A stretch of DNA of 64,000 bases from Candidatus Rokuibacteriota bacterium. GTDB taxonomy: Bacteria > Methylomirabilota > Methylomirabilia > Rokubacteriales > CSP1-6. Shown in pieces: positions 39,955 to 47,776 of the stretch; positions within the stretch are counted from its first letter, which is position 1, and the number at the start of each line of letters is the position of its first letter. Below the pieces are notes generated by a model, which was given only the letters and a program-made list of their open reading frames with translations, ran no database searches and had not been told where the DNA came from. Location: the NCBI GenBank assembly GCA_003220685.1, contig QHTE01000048.1:1-64000 (forward strand). The letters are read 5' to 3'. Both the position numbers and the translations under genes were made by a program.

Positions 39955-40944
39955 ATGCTGGCGTACATCGGCCGTCGGGCGCTCCTCGCGGTCTTCACGG
40001 TGTGGGCGATCTCCATGCTCGCCTTCGCCATCATCCAGCTGCCGCCCGGCGACTACGTCACCTCCTACATCGCGCAGATGGCGTCGATGGGCAGCGTCGT
40101 CACCGACGAGGAGGCACAGAACCTCCGGATCCAGTACGGCCTCGGCCAGCCGATCTACGTCCAGTACTGGAAGTGGATGAAGCAGATCGGCGACGGTAAC
40201 TTCGGCTTTTCGATGGAGTGGCGGCGGCCCGTCACGGAGGTGATCGGTGAGCGCTTGTGGCTGACGGTGGTCGTCGCCGTCTCCGCACTGCTCCTCACGT
40301 GGGTGCTGGCGCTGCCGATCGGCATCTATTCCGCGGTCCGCCAGTACTCGATCGGCGACTACACCGCGACCTTCGTCGGCTTCATCGGTCTGGCCGTCCC
40401 CAATTTCCTGCTGGCCCTGGTGCTCCTCTATCTCGGCTTCACCATGTTCAACGCCCACATCGGCGGGCTCTTCTCGCCGGAGCTGCAGGACGCGCCGTGG
40501 AGCTGGGCGCGGGTCTGGGACCTGCTCAAGCACCTGCCGATCCCGGCGCTGATCCTCGGGCTGGCCGGGACGGCGCAGCAGATCAGGATCATGCGCGCCA
40601 ACCTGCTCGACGAGCTCGGCAAGCCCTACGTGGTGACGGCGCGTTCGAAGGGGCTTCCCGAGACGCGGGTGATCGTGAAGTATCCCGTGCGGATGGCGCT
40701 CAACCCGTTCGCGAGCACGATCGGCTATACGCTGCCCTACATCGTTTCGGGCAGCATCATCGTCTCGCTCGTCCTCGGCCTGCCGACCGTCGGCCCGCTG
40801 TTGCTCAGGGCGCTCATCTCTCAGGACATGTTCCTCGCCGGAACCATCGTGCTCCTGCTCGGTATCATGACCGTGATCGGCACCTTGATCTCGGACATCG
40901 TGCTCGTCTGGATCGATCCGCGCATCCGGCTCGAGGACACGTGA
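39955..40944 (+). CDS. ABC transporter permease, DppB/OppB type
   Basis: A 329-residue inner-membrane permease with six helices. The N-terminal YIGRRALLAVFTVWAISML and the cytoplasmic EAA loop, RSKGLPETRVIVKYPVRMALNP split over two motifs, are those of the DppB family. An amphipathic soluble segment near residues 30-100 is typical. It starts 18 bp after the binding-protein gene and overlaps the next gene by TGATG. Confidence 0.93.
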   Translation: MLAYIGRRALLAVFTVWAISMLAFAIIQLPPGDYVTSYIAQMASMGSVVTDEEAQNLRIQYGLGQPIYVQYWKWMKQIGDGNFGFSMEWRRPVTEVIGERLWLTVVVAVSALLLTWVLALPIGIYSAVRQYSIGDYTATFVGFIGLAVPNFLLALVLLYLGFTMFNAHIGGLFSPELQDAPWSWARVWDLLKHLPIPALILGLAGTAQQIRIMRANLLDELGKPYVVTARSKGLPETRVIVKYPVRMALNPFASTIGYTLPYIVSGSIIVSLVLGLPTVGPLLLRALISQDMFLAGTIVLLLGIMTVIGTLISDIVLVWIDPRIRLEDT

Positions 40945-42086
40945 TGGCCGTCGCCGCCGATGCCGGGGCGCTGCCGAGCACGTCCACCGCGGACAGGCAG
41001 CGCATCTTCGTCGCCTCGCAGTGGCAGCTCACGTGGTGGCGCTTCAGAAAGCATCGCGTGGCCGTGGCCAGCGCCATCGTGGTCGCGGGCTTCTATCTGG
41101 TCGTGCCGGGCGCCGACTTTCTCGCGTGCTCCGATCCCAGCGCGTCCGAGGCGCAGCGCTCCTTGATGCCTCCGCAGCTCATCCACTGGTTCGACGAGGG
41201 GCGCTTGCGTCCCCACGTGTACGGCCTCAAGGGCGCCCGAGATCCGAAGACCTTCAAACGCGTCTACCAGCCGGATCCGAGCCAGAAGATCCCGATCCGG
41301 TTCTTCGCTCAGGGCTTCGAGTATCGGTTCCTCGGCCTGTTCCCGATGTCGCGCCACCTGATCGGTGTCGATCCGGGGCGCGATGCTTCCACGACGATCT
41401 TTCTGCTCGGCACGGACGTGCAGGGGCGTGATCTGTGGTCGCGGCTGATGTACGGTACGCGCATCTCGCTCACGATCGGCCTGCTGGGGGTGACGATGAG
41501 CCTCGTCCTCGGCGTCGTGCTGGGCGGGCTCTCGGGCTTCTACGGCGGGATCCTCGACACGGTGATCCAGCGGATCATCGAGATCCTGCGCTCGATTCCG
41601 ACGATTCCGCTGTGGATGGGCCTGGCGGCGGCCTTGCCGCGCGACTGGACGATCCTGCAAGTCTACTTCGCCATCACCATCATCATCTCGCTGCTGGGCT
41701 GGACGGAGCTGGCACGGGTGATCCGCGGCCGGTTCCTGGCGCTGCGTGAGGAGGACTTCGTCGTGTCCGCCCGCCTCGTCGGCTGCAGCCGGATGCGGAC
41801 GATCTTCGTGCACATGGTGCCCTCGTTCATGAGCCACATCATCGCGGCGACGACCCTGGCGCTGCCGGCGATGATCATCAGCGAGACCGCGCTGAGCTTC
41901 CTCGGCCTGGGCCTGCGGCCGCCCGCGATCAGCTGGGGCGTCCTGCTGCAGCAGGCCCAGAACGTCCAGACCGTGGCGATCTCGCCGTGGCTGATGCTCC
42001 CGGCGGTGCCGGTGATCGTCGCGGTCATGGCCTTCAACTTCCTGGGCGATGGACTCCGGGACGCCGCCGATCCTTATGGGCGATAG
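40944..42086 (+). CDS. ABC transporter permease, DppC/OppC type
   Basis: A 380-residue DppC-like permease. After the first helix it carries an unusually long periplasmic segment (about residues 60-160), then ATDVQG-type GTDVQGRDLWSRLMYGTRIS, the diagnostic DppC motif, and the EAA loop RLVGCSRMRTIFVHMVP. The ATG overlaps the upstream stop. The long form of the first loop goes together with the long binding protein of this operon. Confidence 0.93.
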   Translation: MAVAADAGALPSTSTADRQRIFVASQWQLTWWRFRKHRVAVASAIVVAGFYLVVPGADFLACSDPSASEAQRSLMPPQLIHWFDEGRLRPHVYGLKGARDPKTFKRVYQPDPSQKIPIRFFAQGFEYRFLGLFPMSRHLIGVDPGRDASTTIFLLGTDVQGRDLWSRLMYGTRISLTIGLLGVTMSLVLGVVLGGLSGFYGGILDTVIQRIIEILRSIPTIPLWMGLAAALPRDWTILQVYFAITIIISLLGWTELARVIRGRFLALREEDFVVSARLVGCSRMRTIFVHMVPSFMSHIIAATTLALPAMIISETALSFLGLGLRPPAISWGVLLQQAQNVQTVAISPWLMLPAVPVIVAVMAFNFLGDGLRDAADPYGR

Positions 42087-42137
42087 TCTGTCTCCCCCCA
42101 GGATTGCGCCGGCAAACCGGCGCGCGAAGCGGACGAC

Positions 42138-43157
42138 ATGACGCTCATAGGCGAGCCGCTGCTGTCGGTGAGGAATCTCAAGACGTATTTCGTCCAGGAC
42201 GAGGGGACCGTGAAGGCCGTGGACGGCGTCGATCTGCAGATGAATGCGCGGGCGACGCTCGGGATCGTCGGCGAGAGCGGGTGCGGCAAGAGCGTCACGG
42301 CCCGGTCGATCCTGCGAATCGTCGACCGGCCCGGCCGGATCGTCGAGGGCGAGATCTGGTTTCGCCGTCCGGCCGCGAACGGCGGGACGGGGAGCCAGGC
42401 CGTCGACCTGGCGAAGCTCGAGCCCAACGGGGTGGAGATGCGCTCGATCCGCGGCGCCGAGATCGCGCTGATCTTCCAGGAGCCGATGTCGTCGTTCAGC
42501 CCCGTGCACAGCGTGGGCAATCAGATCATCGAGGCGATCCGGCTCCACCAGGAGATCGACCGCCGCGGGGCGCGTGGCAAGGCGATCGAGATGCTGCGGC
42601 GGGTCGGCGTCTCGTCGCCCGATCAGCGCATCGACCAGCTGGCGCATCAGCTGAGCGGCGGCCTGCGCCAGCGCGCCATGATCGCGATGGCGCTCTCGTG
42701 CAGCCCGACCTTGCTGATCGCGGACGAGCCCACGACCGCGCTGGACGTGACGACGCAGACCCAGATCCTCGAGCTGATGCGCCAGCTCCAGCAGGAAGAC
42801 GGGATGGCGATCATGCTCATCACGCACGATCTGGGCGTGATCGCCGAGATGGCGACGGACGTGGCGGTCATGTACCTCGGCCGGGTCGTCGAGCAGGCGC
42901 CGGTCGACGCGATTTTTCACTCCCCGAAGCATCCCTACACCCGGGCGCTCCTGCGCTCGATTCCGCGGATGCGAGCGCGGAGCCGCGAGCGGCTGACGCC
43001 GATCGCCGGCGCGGTGCCGCACCCCTACGATCGCCCGGCGGGTTGCCCCTTCCATCCGCGCTGTCCGGACTTCATGGCCGGAACGTGCGATCGTGAGTCA
43101 CCGGGCCCGCGGACGGTCGGCGCGCGTCACACCGTGAGCTGTTTTCTCTACGAATGA
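42138..43157 (+). CDS. ABC transporter ATP-binding protein, DppD/OppD type
   Basis: A 339-residue ATPase with Walker [10 protein letters not shown]-loop FQEPMSS, signature LSGGLRQR and Walker [10 protein letters not shown], then a H-loop ITHDLG. The C-terminal oligopeptide-transporter extension has the four-cysteine pattern [15 protein letters not shown], which in homologues can bind a 4Fe-4S cluster. The stop at 43155-43157 lies in the first copy of a 14-bp duplication that separates it from the next ATPase gene. Confidence 0.95.
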   Translation: MTLIGEPLLSVRNLKTYFVQDEGTVKAVDGVDLQMNARATLGIVGESGCGKSVTARSILRIVDRPGRIVEGEIWFRRPAANGGTGSQAVDLAKLEPNGVEMRSIRGAEIALIFQEPMSSFSPVHSVGNQIIEAIRLHQEIDRRGARGKAIEMLRRVGVSSPDQRIDQLAHQLSGGLRQRAMIAMALSCSPTLLIADEPTTALDVTTQTQILELMRQLQQEDGMAIMLITHDLGVIAEMATDVAVMYLGRVVEQAPVDAIFHSPKHPYTRALLRSIPRMRARSRERLTPIAGAVPHPYDRPAGCPFHPRCPDFMAGTCDRESPGPRTVGARHTVSCFLYE

Positions 43158-43180
43158 GCGCGGCCGAATGAGCGCGGCCG
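43153..43180 (+). repeat. 14-bp tandem duplication at the junction of two ATPase genes
   Basis: GAATGAGCGCGGCC occurs twice in a row (43153-43166 and 43167-43180). Copy 1 contains the TGA of the upstream gene; copy 2 supplies the ATG of the downstream gene. A single copy would give the usual ATGA overlap of stop and start. Confidence 0.85.
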
Positions 43181-44184
43181 GGACCCCGCTCCTGCGAGTG
43201 GCCGGCTTGCAGAAGCTCTTTGCCGTTCGCAAGGGCTTCCTGAAGCGGACGGTCGGCCATGTTCGCGCGGTCGACGGCGTCGACTTTCACATCGACGAGG
43301 GCGAGACCCTGGGCCTGGTCGGGGAGAGCGGCTGCGGCAAGACCACCACGGCGCGCTGCATCCTGCGAGCCATCGAGCCGACCGCCGGCGAGATCTTCAT
43401 GCGGCTGGCCGACGGCTCCGTGGTCGACCTCGGCAAGCTGCGCGAGTCGGAGCTGCGGGCCCTCCGGCGCGAGATGCAGATGATCTTCCAGGATCCGTTC
43501 ACCTCGCTCAACCCGCGCATGACCTTGCTCGACCTCGTGGGCGAGCCGCTCCTGGTCCACGGCATGAAGAGCCGGCGCGAGCGCGAGGAGCGCGTGGGGG
43601 ATCTCTTGCGCCGGGTCGGGCTCAGGCCCGAGTACATGCGCCGCTTCCCGCACGCCTTCAGCGGCGGCGAGCGTCAGCGCATCGGCATCGCGCGGGCGCT
43701 GGCGCTCCAGCCGCGTCTGGTCGTCGCCGACGAGCCCGTCTCGGCCCTGGACGTCTCGGTGCAGGCGCAGATCCTGAATCTCCTGTTCGATCTGCAGGCC
43801 GAGTTCCGGCTGACCTATCTCTTCGTCGCCCACGATCTGAGCGTCGTCCGCTACATCAGCAATCGGGTGGCCGTGATGTACGTCGGGCGCATCGTCGAGA
43901 TCGGCGAGACCGAGGAGCTGTTCACGTCGCCCAAGCATCCCTACACGGCGGCGCTCCTCGCCGCGGTGCCCGAGCCCGATCCGCGGACGCGCTCGAAACG
44001 CATCGTGCTGCAGGGCGAGGTGGCGAATCCCGCCGCGCCGCCGTCGGGCTGCTACTTCCATCCGCGCTGCCCGCACGCGATCGAGGTGTGCCGGACCCAG
44101 ACGCCCGCGCTCGAGGAGATCTCGCCGGGCCACGTCGTCGGCTGCCACCGGGCCCACGAGCTCCGGCTGGCTGGGGTAGAGTGA
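43168..44184 (+). CDS. ABC transporter ATP-binding protein, DppF/OppF type
   Basis: A 338-residue ATPase with Walker [10 protein letters not shown], signature FSGGERQR, Walker [13 protein letters not shown] and switch histidine in VAHDLS. A cysteine-bearing C-terminal domain ([14 protein letters not shown]) closes the protein. It pairs with the preceding ATPase to energise the heterodimeric peptide-type transporter. The ATG used is in the second copy of the 14-bp duplication; the ATG in the first copy is followed by a stop after five codons. Confidence 0.95.
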   Translation: MSAAGTPLLRVAGLQKLFAVRKGFLKRTVGHVRAVDGVDFHIDEGETLGLVGESGCGKTTTARCILRAIEPTAGEIFMRLADGSVVDLGKLRESELRALRREMQMIFQDPFTSLNPRMTLLDLVGEPLLVHGMKSRREREERVGDLLRRVGLRPEYMRRFPHAFSGGERQRIGIARALALQPRLVVADEPVSALDVSVQAQILNLLFDLQAEFRLTYLFVAHDLSVVRYISNRVAVMYVGRIVEIGETEELFTSPKHPYTAALLAAVPEPDPRTRSKRIVLQGEVANPAAPPSGCYFHPRCPHAIEVCRTQTPALEEISPGHVVGCHRAHELRLAGVE

Positions 44185-44188
44185 GGCC

Positions 44189-45361
44189 ATGATCGTCTCG
44201 CGCGCCGTCACCGCCAATCTGTCGAGGGCCTCGTGGATCCGCCGCATGTTCGAGGAGGGCGCCCGCCTCAAGCAGGAGCGCGGCGCCGACAAGGTCTTCG
44301 ACTTCACCCTGGGCAATCCGGAGATCGAGCCGCCGCCGGCGGTGCTGGCCGCTGCCCGGCGGGTGCTGGACAGTACGGCGCCGCACCTGCACGCCTACAT
44401 GCCGAACGCCGGCCACGTGAAGGTGCGCGAAGCGGTGGCCGGGCGGCTCTCGGCCTCGACCGGGCTACCATACACGGCCAATCACGTCCTGATGACCGTG
44501 GGCGCCGGTGCGGCGCTGAACACCGTGCTGAAGGCGCTGCTCGACCCCGGCGACGAGGTGCTCACGGTCGCGCCGTTCTTCGCCGAGTACACGTTCTACG
44601 CCGAGAATCACGGCGGCAAGCTGGTCGTGGTGCCGCCCAAGGCGGATCTCACGCCGGACGCCGCGAAGCTCGAGGCCGCCATCACGCCGCGGACGCGCGT
44701 GATCCTCGTGAACTCGCCCAACAATCCGAGCGGCGTCATCTATCCCCGCTCGACGTTCGTCGAGATCGAGACGATGCTGGCGCGCGCGGCGCGGCCGATC
44801 GTGCTCGTCAGCGACGAGCCGTATCGGGCGCTCGTGTTCGACGACGTGGCCGTGCCCGAGGTGCCGCCGCTGGTCACGCGCGCGATCGTGGCGACATCCT
44901 GGTCGAAGTCGCTGGCCGTTCCGGGCGAGCGCATTGGTTACCTGGCAATCTCCCCGCGCATGCCGGAAGCGGCCGAGCTCTTCGAGGCGTGCACCTTCAC
45001 GAGCCGGGTGCTCGGCTTCGTGAACGCGCCGGCGCTCTGGCAGTGGGTGGTGGCCGAGGTCGGCGACCAGGTGATCGACGTGGCCCCGTACCGGGACAAG
45101 CGCGACCTGATGTACGAGGGCCTCACGCGGATCGGCTACCAGTGCGTGAAGCCGCAGGGCGCGTTCTACGTCTTCCCGCGGACGCCGATCGACGACGACG
45201 TGGCGTTCGTCCGGCTGCTGGCCGAGGAGGGCGTGCTGACCGTGCCCGGCTCGGGCTTCGGCATGCCCGGCCACATCCGCATCTCGCTCACGGTCGAGCG
45301 CGAGACCGTCGTGCGCGCGCTGACAGGGTTCGAGCGCGCGTTTCGCCGGGCCCGCGGCTGA
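44189..45361 (+). CDS. PLP-dependent aminotransferase, class I/II
   Basis: A 390-residue fold-type I aminotransferase starting 5 bp after the last transporter gene. PLP contacts are NSPNNPSG near residue 175, Asp209 in VSDEPYRAL, the Schiff-base Lys240 in SWSKSLAVPGERIGY, and a C-terminal arginine in GHIRISLTVE. It resembles aspartate/methionine-type enzymes that act with uptake of amino acids or opines. Being last in the transporter operon suggests that it processes the imported compound. Confidence 0.92.
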   Translation: MIVSRAVTANLSRASWIRRMFEEGARLKQERGADKVFDFTLGNPEIEPPPAVLAAARRVLDSTAPHLHAYMPNAGHVKVREAVAGRLSASTGLPYTANHVLMTVGAGAALNTVLKALLDPGDEVLTVAPFFAEYTFYAENHGGKLVVVPPKADLTPDAAKLEAAITPRTRVILVNSPNNPSGVIYPRSTFVEIETMLARAARPIVLVSDEPYRALVFDDVAVPEVPPLVTRAIVATSWSKSLAVPGERIGYLAISPRMPEAAELFEACTFTSRVLGFVNAPALWQWVVAEVGDQVIDVAPYRDKRDLMYEGLTRIGYQCVKPQGAFYVFPRTPIDDDVAFVRLLAEEGVLTVPGSGFGMPGHIRISLTVERETVVRALTGFERAFRRARG

Positions 45362-45414
45362 GCGCCGCGCGGGGGGCGGGGCGCGGCTCGGCGTGCGCGC
45401 CCGCGGCTCAGCCG
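45355..45414. terminator. Nested inverted repeats between convergent genes
   Basis: CGGCTGAGC (45355-45363) pairs with GCTCAGCCG (45406-45414), and inside it GCCGCGC (45364-45370) with GCGCGGC (45381-45387). The aminotransferase TGA and the selenoprotein's minus-strand TGA stop both lie in the outer arms, as in the 12956-13001 element. Confidence 0.45.
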
Positions 45415-45755
45415 AGCAGTCGCTTGTAGGTGGCCTCGTCGAAGCCGACGATCAGCGCGCGGCCCTTGCGGAGCGTCGGCGCCCGCAGATTGCCGGTGGG
45501 GCCCAGCAGGAGGCCGAGCAGCTCGGCCGGCGGCGGCTTGTCGCGCTTGAGGTCGACGTGCACGATCTTCTTGCCCTTGGCGACGTAGAGCTCGTCCACG
45601 TCTTTCAGCGTGCTCAGCGCGGCGTCACCCTTGATCGTGGCCTTTTTTGCATCGGTCTGTGAGGCGATACCGACCTTGTGCTTGGCAAGGAACCCTTGCG
45701 TCTTGGCGCAGGTCACTCAGCCCTGGCGGTGGTAGCTCCAATCGACGGCGCTCAT
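45408..45755 (-). CDS. Selenocysteine-containing ArsC/glutaredoxin-like protein (UVTC active site)
   Basis: The full gene starts at ATG 45755 and encodes 115 residues including one selenocysteine. It begins MSAVDWSYHRQG-U-VTCAKTQGFL. The TGA at 45719-45717 is codon 13, where relatives have the first cysteine of a CxTC motif at the N-terminus of the first helix. The rest is intact: FLAKHKVGIASQTDAKKATI, a conserved lysine and LRAPTLRKGRALIVGFDEATYKRLLG, with the cis-Pro loop APTL. The fold is that of ArsC/Spx or glutaredoxin. The function is a thiol/selenol redox reaction of unknown target. A hairpin with loop GUU follows the TGA by 23 nt. Callers would start at the GTG just after it and delete the active site. 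Confidence 0.9.
45672..45714 (-). promoter_or_regulatory. Candidate SECIS hairpin of the ArsC-like selenoprotein gene
   Basis: On the minus strand GCAAGG (45699-45694) pairs with CCTTGC (45690-45685) around loop GUU, and GACCT (45714-45710) pairs with AGGTC (45676-45672). A partly paired internal loop joins the two stems. The apex GGGUUCC is identical to that of the peroxiredoxin SECIS. The loop lies 23 nt after the UGA. Confidence 0.75.
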
Positions 45756-45784
45756 GTCGTTCTCCTGGTTTTGGAGTCGTGGGA

Positions 45785-47776
45785 TCACTTCAACGCGATC
45801 GAGGCGCGCAACTCTTTCAGGAGCCGATCGAGATCGTCCGGTGTCACCGGCCGCTCGTTGGCGAGCGTCTCGACGCGGCCGTAGAGCGTGCGCCGGACGT
45901 ACGCCCGGTAGGGGGCCGGTAGCGACATCAAGAGCCCAATGAATGCGTCCTGAAGCTCCGGCGGCCAGCGGCGCTCGTGCTCGCGGCGCGCTGCCCCGAA
46001 GTCGAACACCGCGCCCGTGCCCGCACGCGTCGGCTCCTCACTGCGCCGAGAGGCGCGCAGCGCGGCGGTGGCCGGCTCGTCGACCCGGTCGCCGTCGAGG
46101 ACGACGCCGTACGCCTCATGCGCGCGCTCGCGAGAGACCAGGCCCGACAGGACGTCGGCGAGCACGTGAGACGGCGGGCGCGTGAAGCGATCGCCGTGTC
46201 CGCCGCCGCCCGGCGTCCGGACGCTCAGCACGTCGCCGGGCTCGAGCGCCAGCACCTCGATCTTCGGGATCGTCCGCTCGGCGGTCGTGCCCGGATTCAG
46301 CATCACGCTCCCGGTCGAGCCGGCGGTGCCGCCCGCCACGCCCCAGGGCGCGAAGCGCAGCCGCTCCATCCCGCGCGCGGTCACGAGGCCCTCGGGCTGG
46401 AAGACCTGGAAGTCCAGGCGTACGCCGAAGCCGCCGCGAAACCGACCGGGACCCGCGGAATCCGGGATCAGGTGAAACCGCCGCACGACGATCGGCACCT
46501 CGGCTTCGAGCGTCTCTGCCGGCGTGGTCTTGAGAAAGCCGAGCGAAGCGTCGCAGCCGTCGATGCCGTCACGGGCGGGCCGGCCGCCGCCGCCGCCGAT
46601 CATCGGCTCGATCACGGTGACGTGGCGCCGGCCCGCCTCCGGGTCGGGCAGCGAGAGCGCGACCATGCAGCCCTGACCGCCGCCGGCCGCCGGAATGTCC
46701 TCGGGCACCGCGCGGGCCAACGCGCCGAGGACGGCATCGTAGATCCTGAGCACGGTGGCGTAGCGCACGCCGCACGCCGCCGGGAATTTCGGATTCACCA
46801 CCGAGCCCTCGGGCAGGGTCATGCGCACGCGGCGCAGCACGCCCGCGTTCAGCGGGATCGTCCGGTCGCGCGTCGCGAAGTAGTTGACGAGCGCGACCGA
46901 CATGAACGGGTGCACACGGCCGGCCGTCGGCACGTTCAGCGCCGAGCTCACCTGGATGTCGCTCCCCGTGAAGTCCAGGTGGATCTCGCCGTCGGCGATC
47001 GTGAGCGCGACCTTCAACCGGATCGGGATCTTCGTCACCACGTCGTCCTCGATGTAGTCCGAGAACTCGTAGCGGCCGGCCGGCATCCGGCGGATGAGTG
47101 CCTCGACCTTGCGGGTGGCGTAGTCGATCAGATCGTCCATCGCCTTGTCGACCGTGTCGGGCCCGAAGCGGCGGATCAGCTCGTGCATCCGCCGCTCGCC
47201 GGTGGTGAGCCCGGCCACCAGCGCCTGCAGATCCCCCCAGTTCTGCTCGGGGATCCGGCAGTTGGCCAGGATCACGTCGAGCAAATCCCGGTTGACCTCG
47301 CCGCGCTTGAAGAGCTTCTTGGGCGGCAGTCGCAGACCCTCCTGGAAGATCTCCGACGCGCGCGGCGTGATCGACGCCGGCACCATGCCGCCGACGTCGG
47401 AGCTGTGCAGGAAGCCCGCGCCGTAGGCGACCAGGCGGTCTTCCCAGAAGATCGGCTTCACGAGATGGATGTCGGGCAGGTGCGTCGCCGCGGCCGCCGA
47501 GCCGTATGGATCGTTCGTGATCACGACGTCGCCCGGCTCGAGCGGACCCACTGCCTCCAGGGTCTGCGCATAGCTGATGCCGCCGAAGCTCGCCACGCCG
47601 AGCTCCACCGGATAGGCGAAGAACTCGCCGGACGGGTTGAGCAGGCCGCAGGTGAAGTCGGCCGTCTCCTTCACGAACGTCGTGTAGGCCGTCCGCTCGA
47701 CGACGTACGCCATCTCCTCGACGGCGCCCTGCAGGTAGTTCCGGAGAATCTCGACCGTGAGCGCGTCCAGCCGCAT
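45785..47776 (-). CDS. Hydantoinase B/oxoprolinase family protein
   Basis: A 663-residue HyuB-type subunit: MRLDALTVEILRNYLQGAVE at the N-terminus, ERTAYTTFVKETADFTCGLL, VITNDPYGSAAAATHLPD, FLHSSDVGGMVPAS and the C-terminal GERPGPGGGG-like segment RTPGGGGHGDRF. About 80 extra residues follow the usual end. HyuA and HyuB together hydrolyse hydantoins or 5-oxoproline in an ATP-dependent way, or carboxylate acetone/acetophenone-like ketones in relatives. The ATG at 47776 overlaps the HyuA stop in TGATG. Confidence 0.93.
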   Translation of the reverse strand: MRLDALTVEILRNYLQGAVEEMAYVVERTAYTTFVKETADFTCGLLNPSGEFFAYPVELGVASFGGISYAQTLEAVGPLEPGDVVITNDPYGSAAAATHLPDIHLVKPIFWEDRLVAYGAGFLHSSDVGGMVPASITPRASEIFQEGLRLPPKKLFKRGEVNRDLLDVILANCRIPEQNWGDLQALVAGLTTGERRMHELIRRFGPDTVDKAMDDLIDYATRKVEALIRRMPAGRYEFSDYIEDDVVTKIPIRLKVALTIADGEIHLDFTGSDIQVSSALNVPTAGRVHPFMSVALVNYFATRDRTIPLNAGVLRRVRMTLPEGSVVNPKFPAACGVRYATVLRIYDAVLGALARAVPEDIPAAGGGQGCMVALSLPDPEAGRRHVTVIEPMIGGGGGRPARDGIDGCDASLGFLKTTPAETLEAEVPIVVRRFHLIPDSAGPGRFRGGFGVRLDFQVFQPEGLVTARGMERLRFAPWGVAGGTAGSTGSVMLNPGTTAERTIPKIEVLALEPGDVLSVRTPGGGGHGDRFTRPPSHVLADVLSGLVSRERAHEAYGVVLDGDRVDEPATAALRASRRSEEPTRAGTGAVFDFGAARREHERRWPPELQDAFIGLLMSLPAPYRAYVRRTLYGRVETLANERPVTPDDLDRLLKELRASIALK

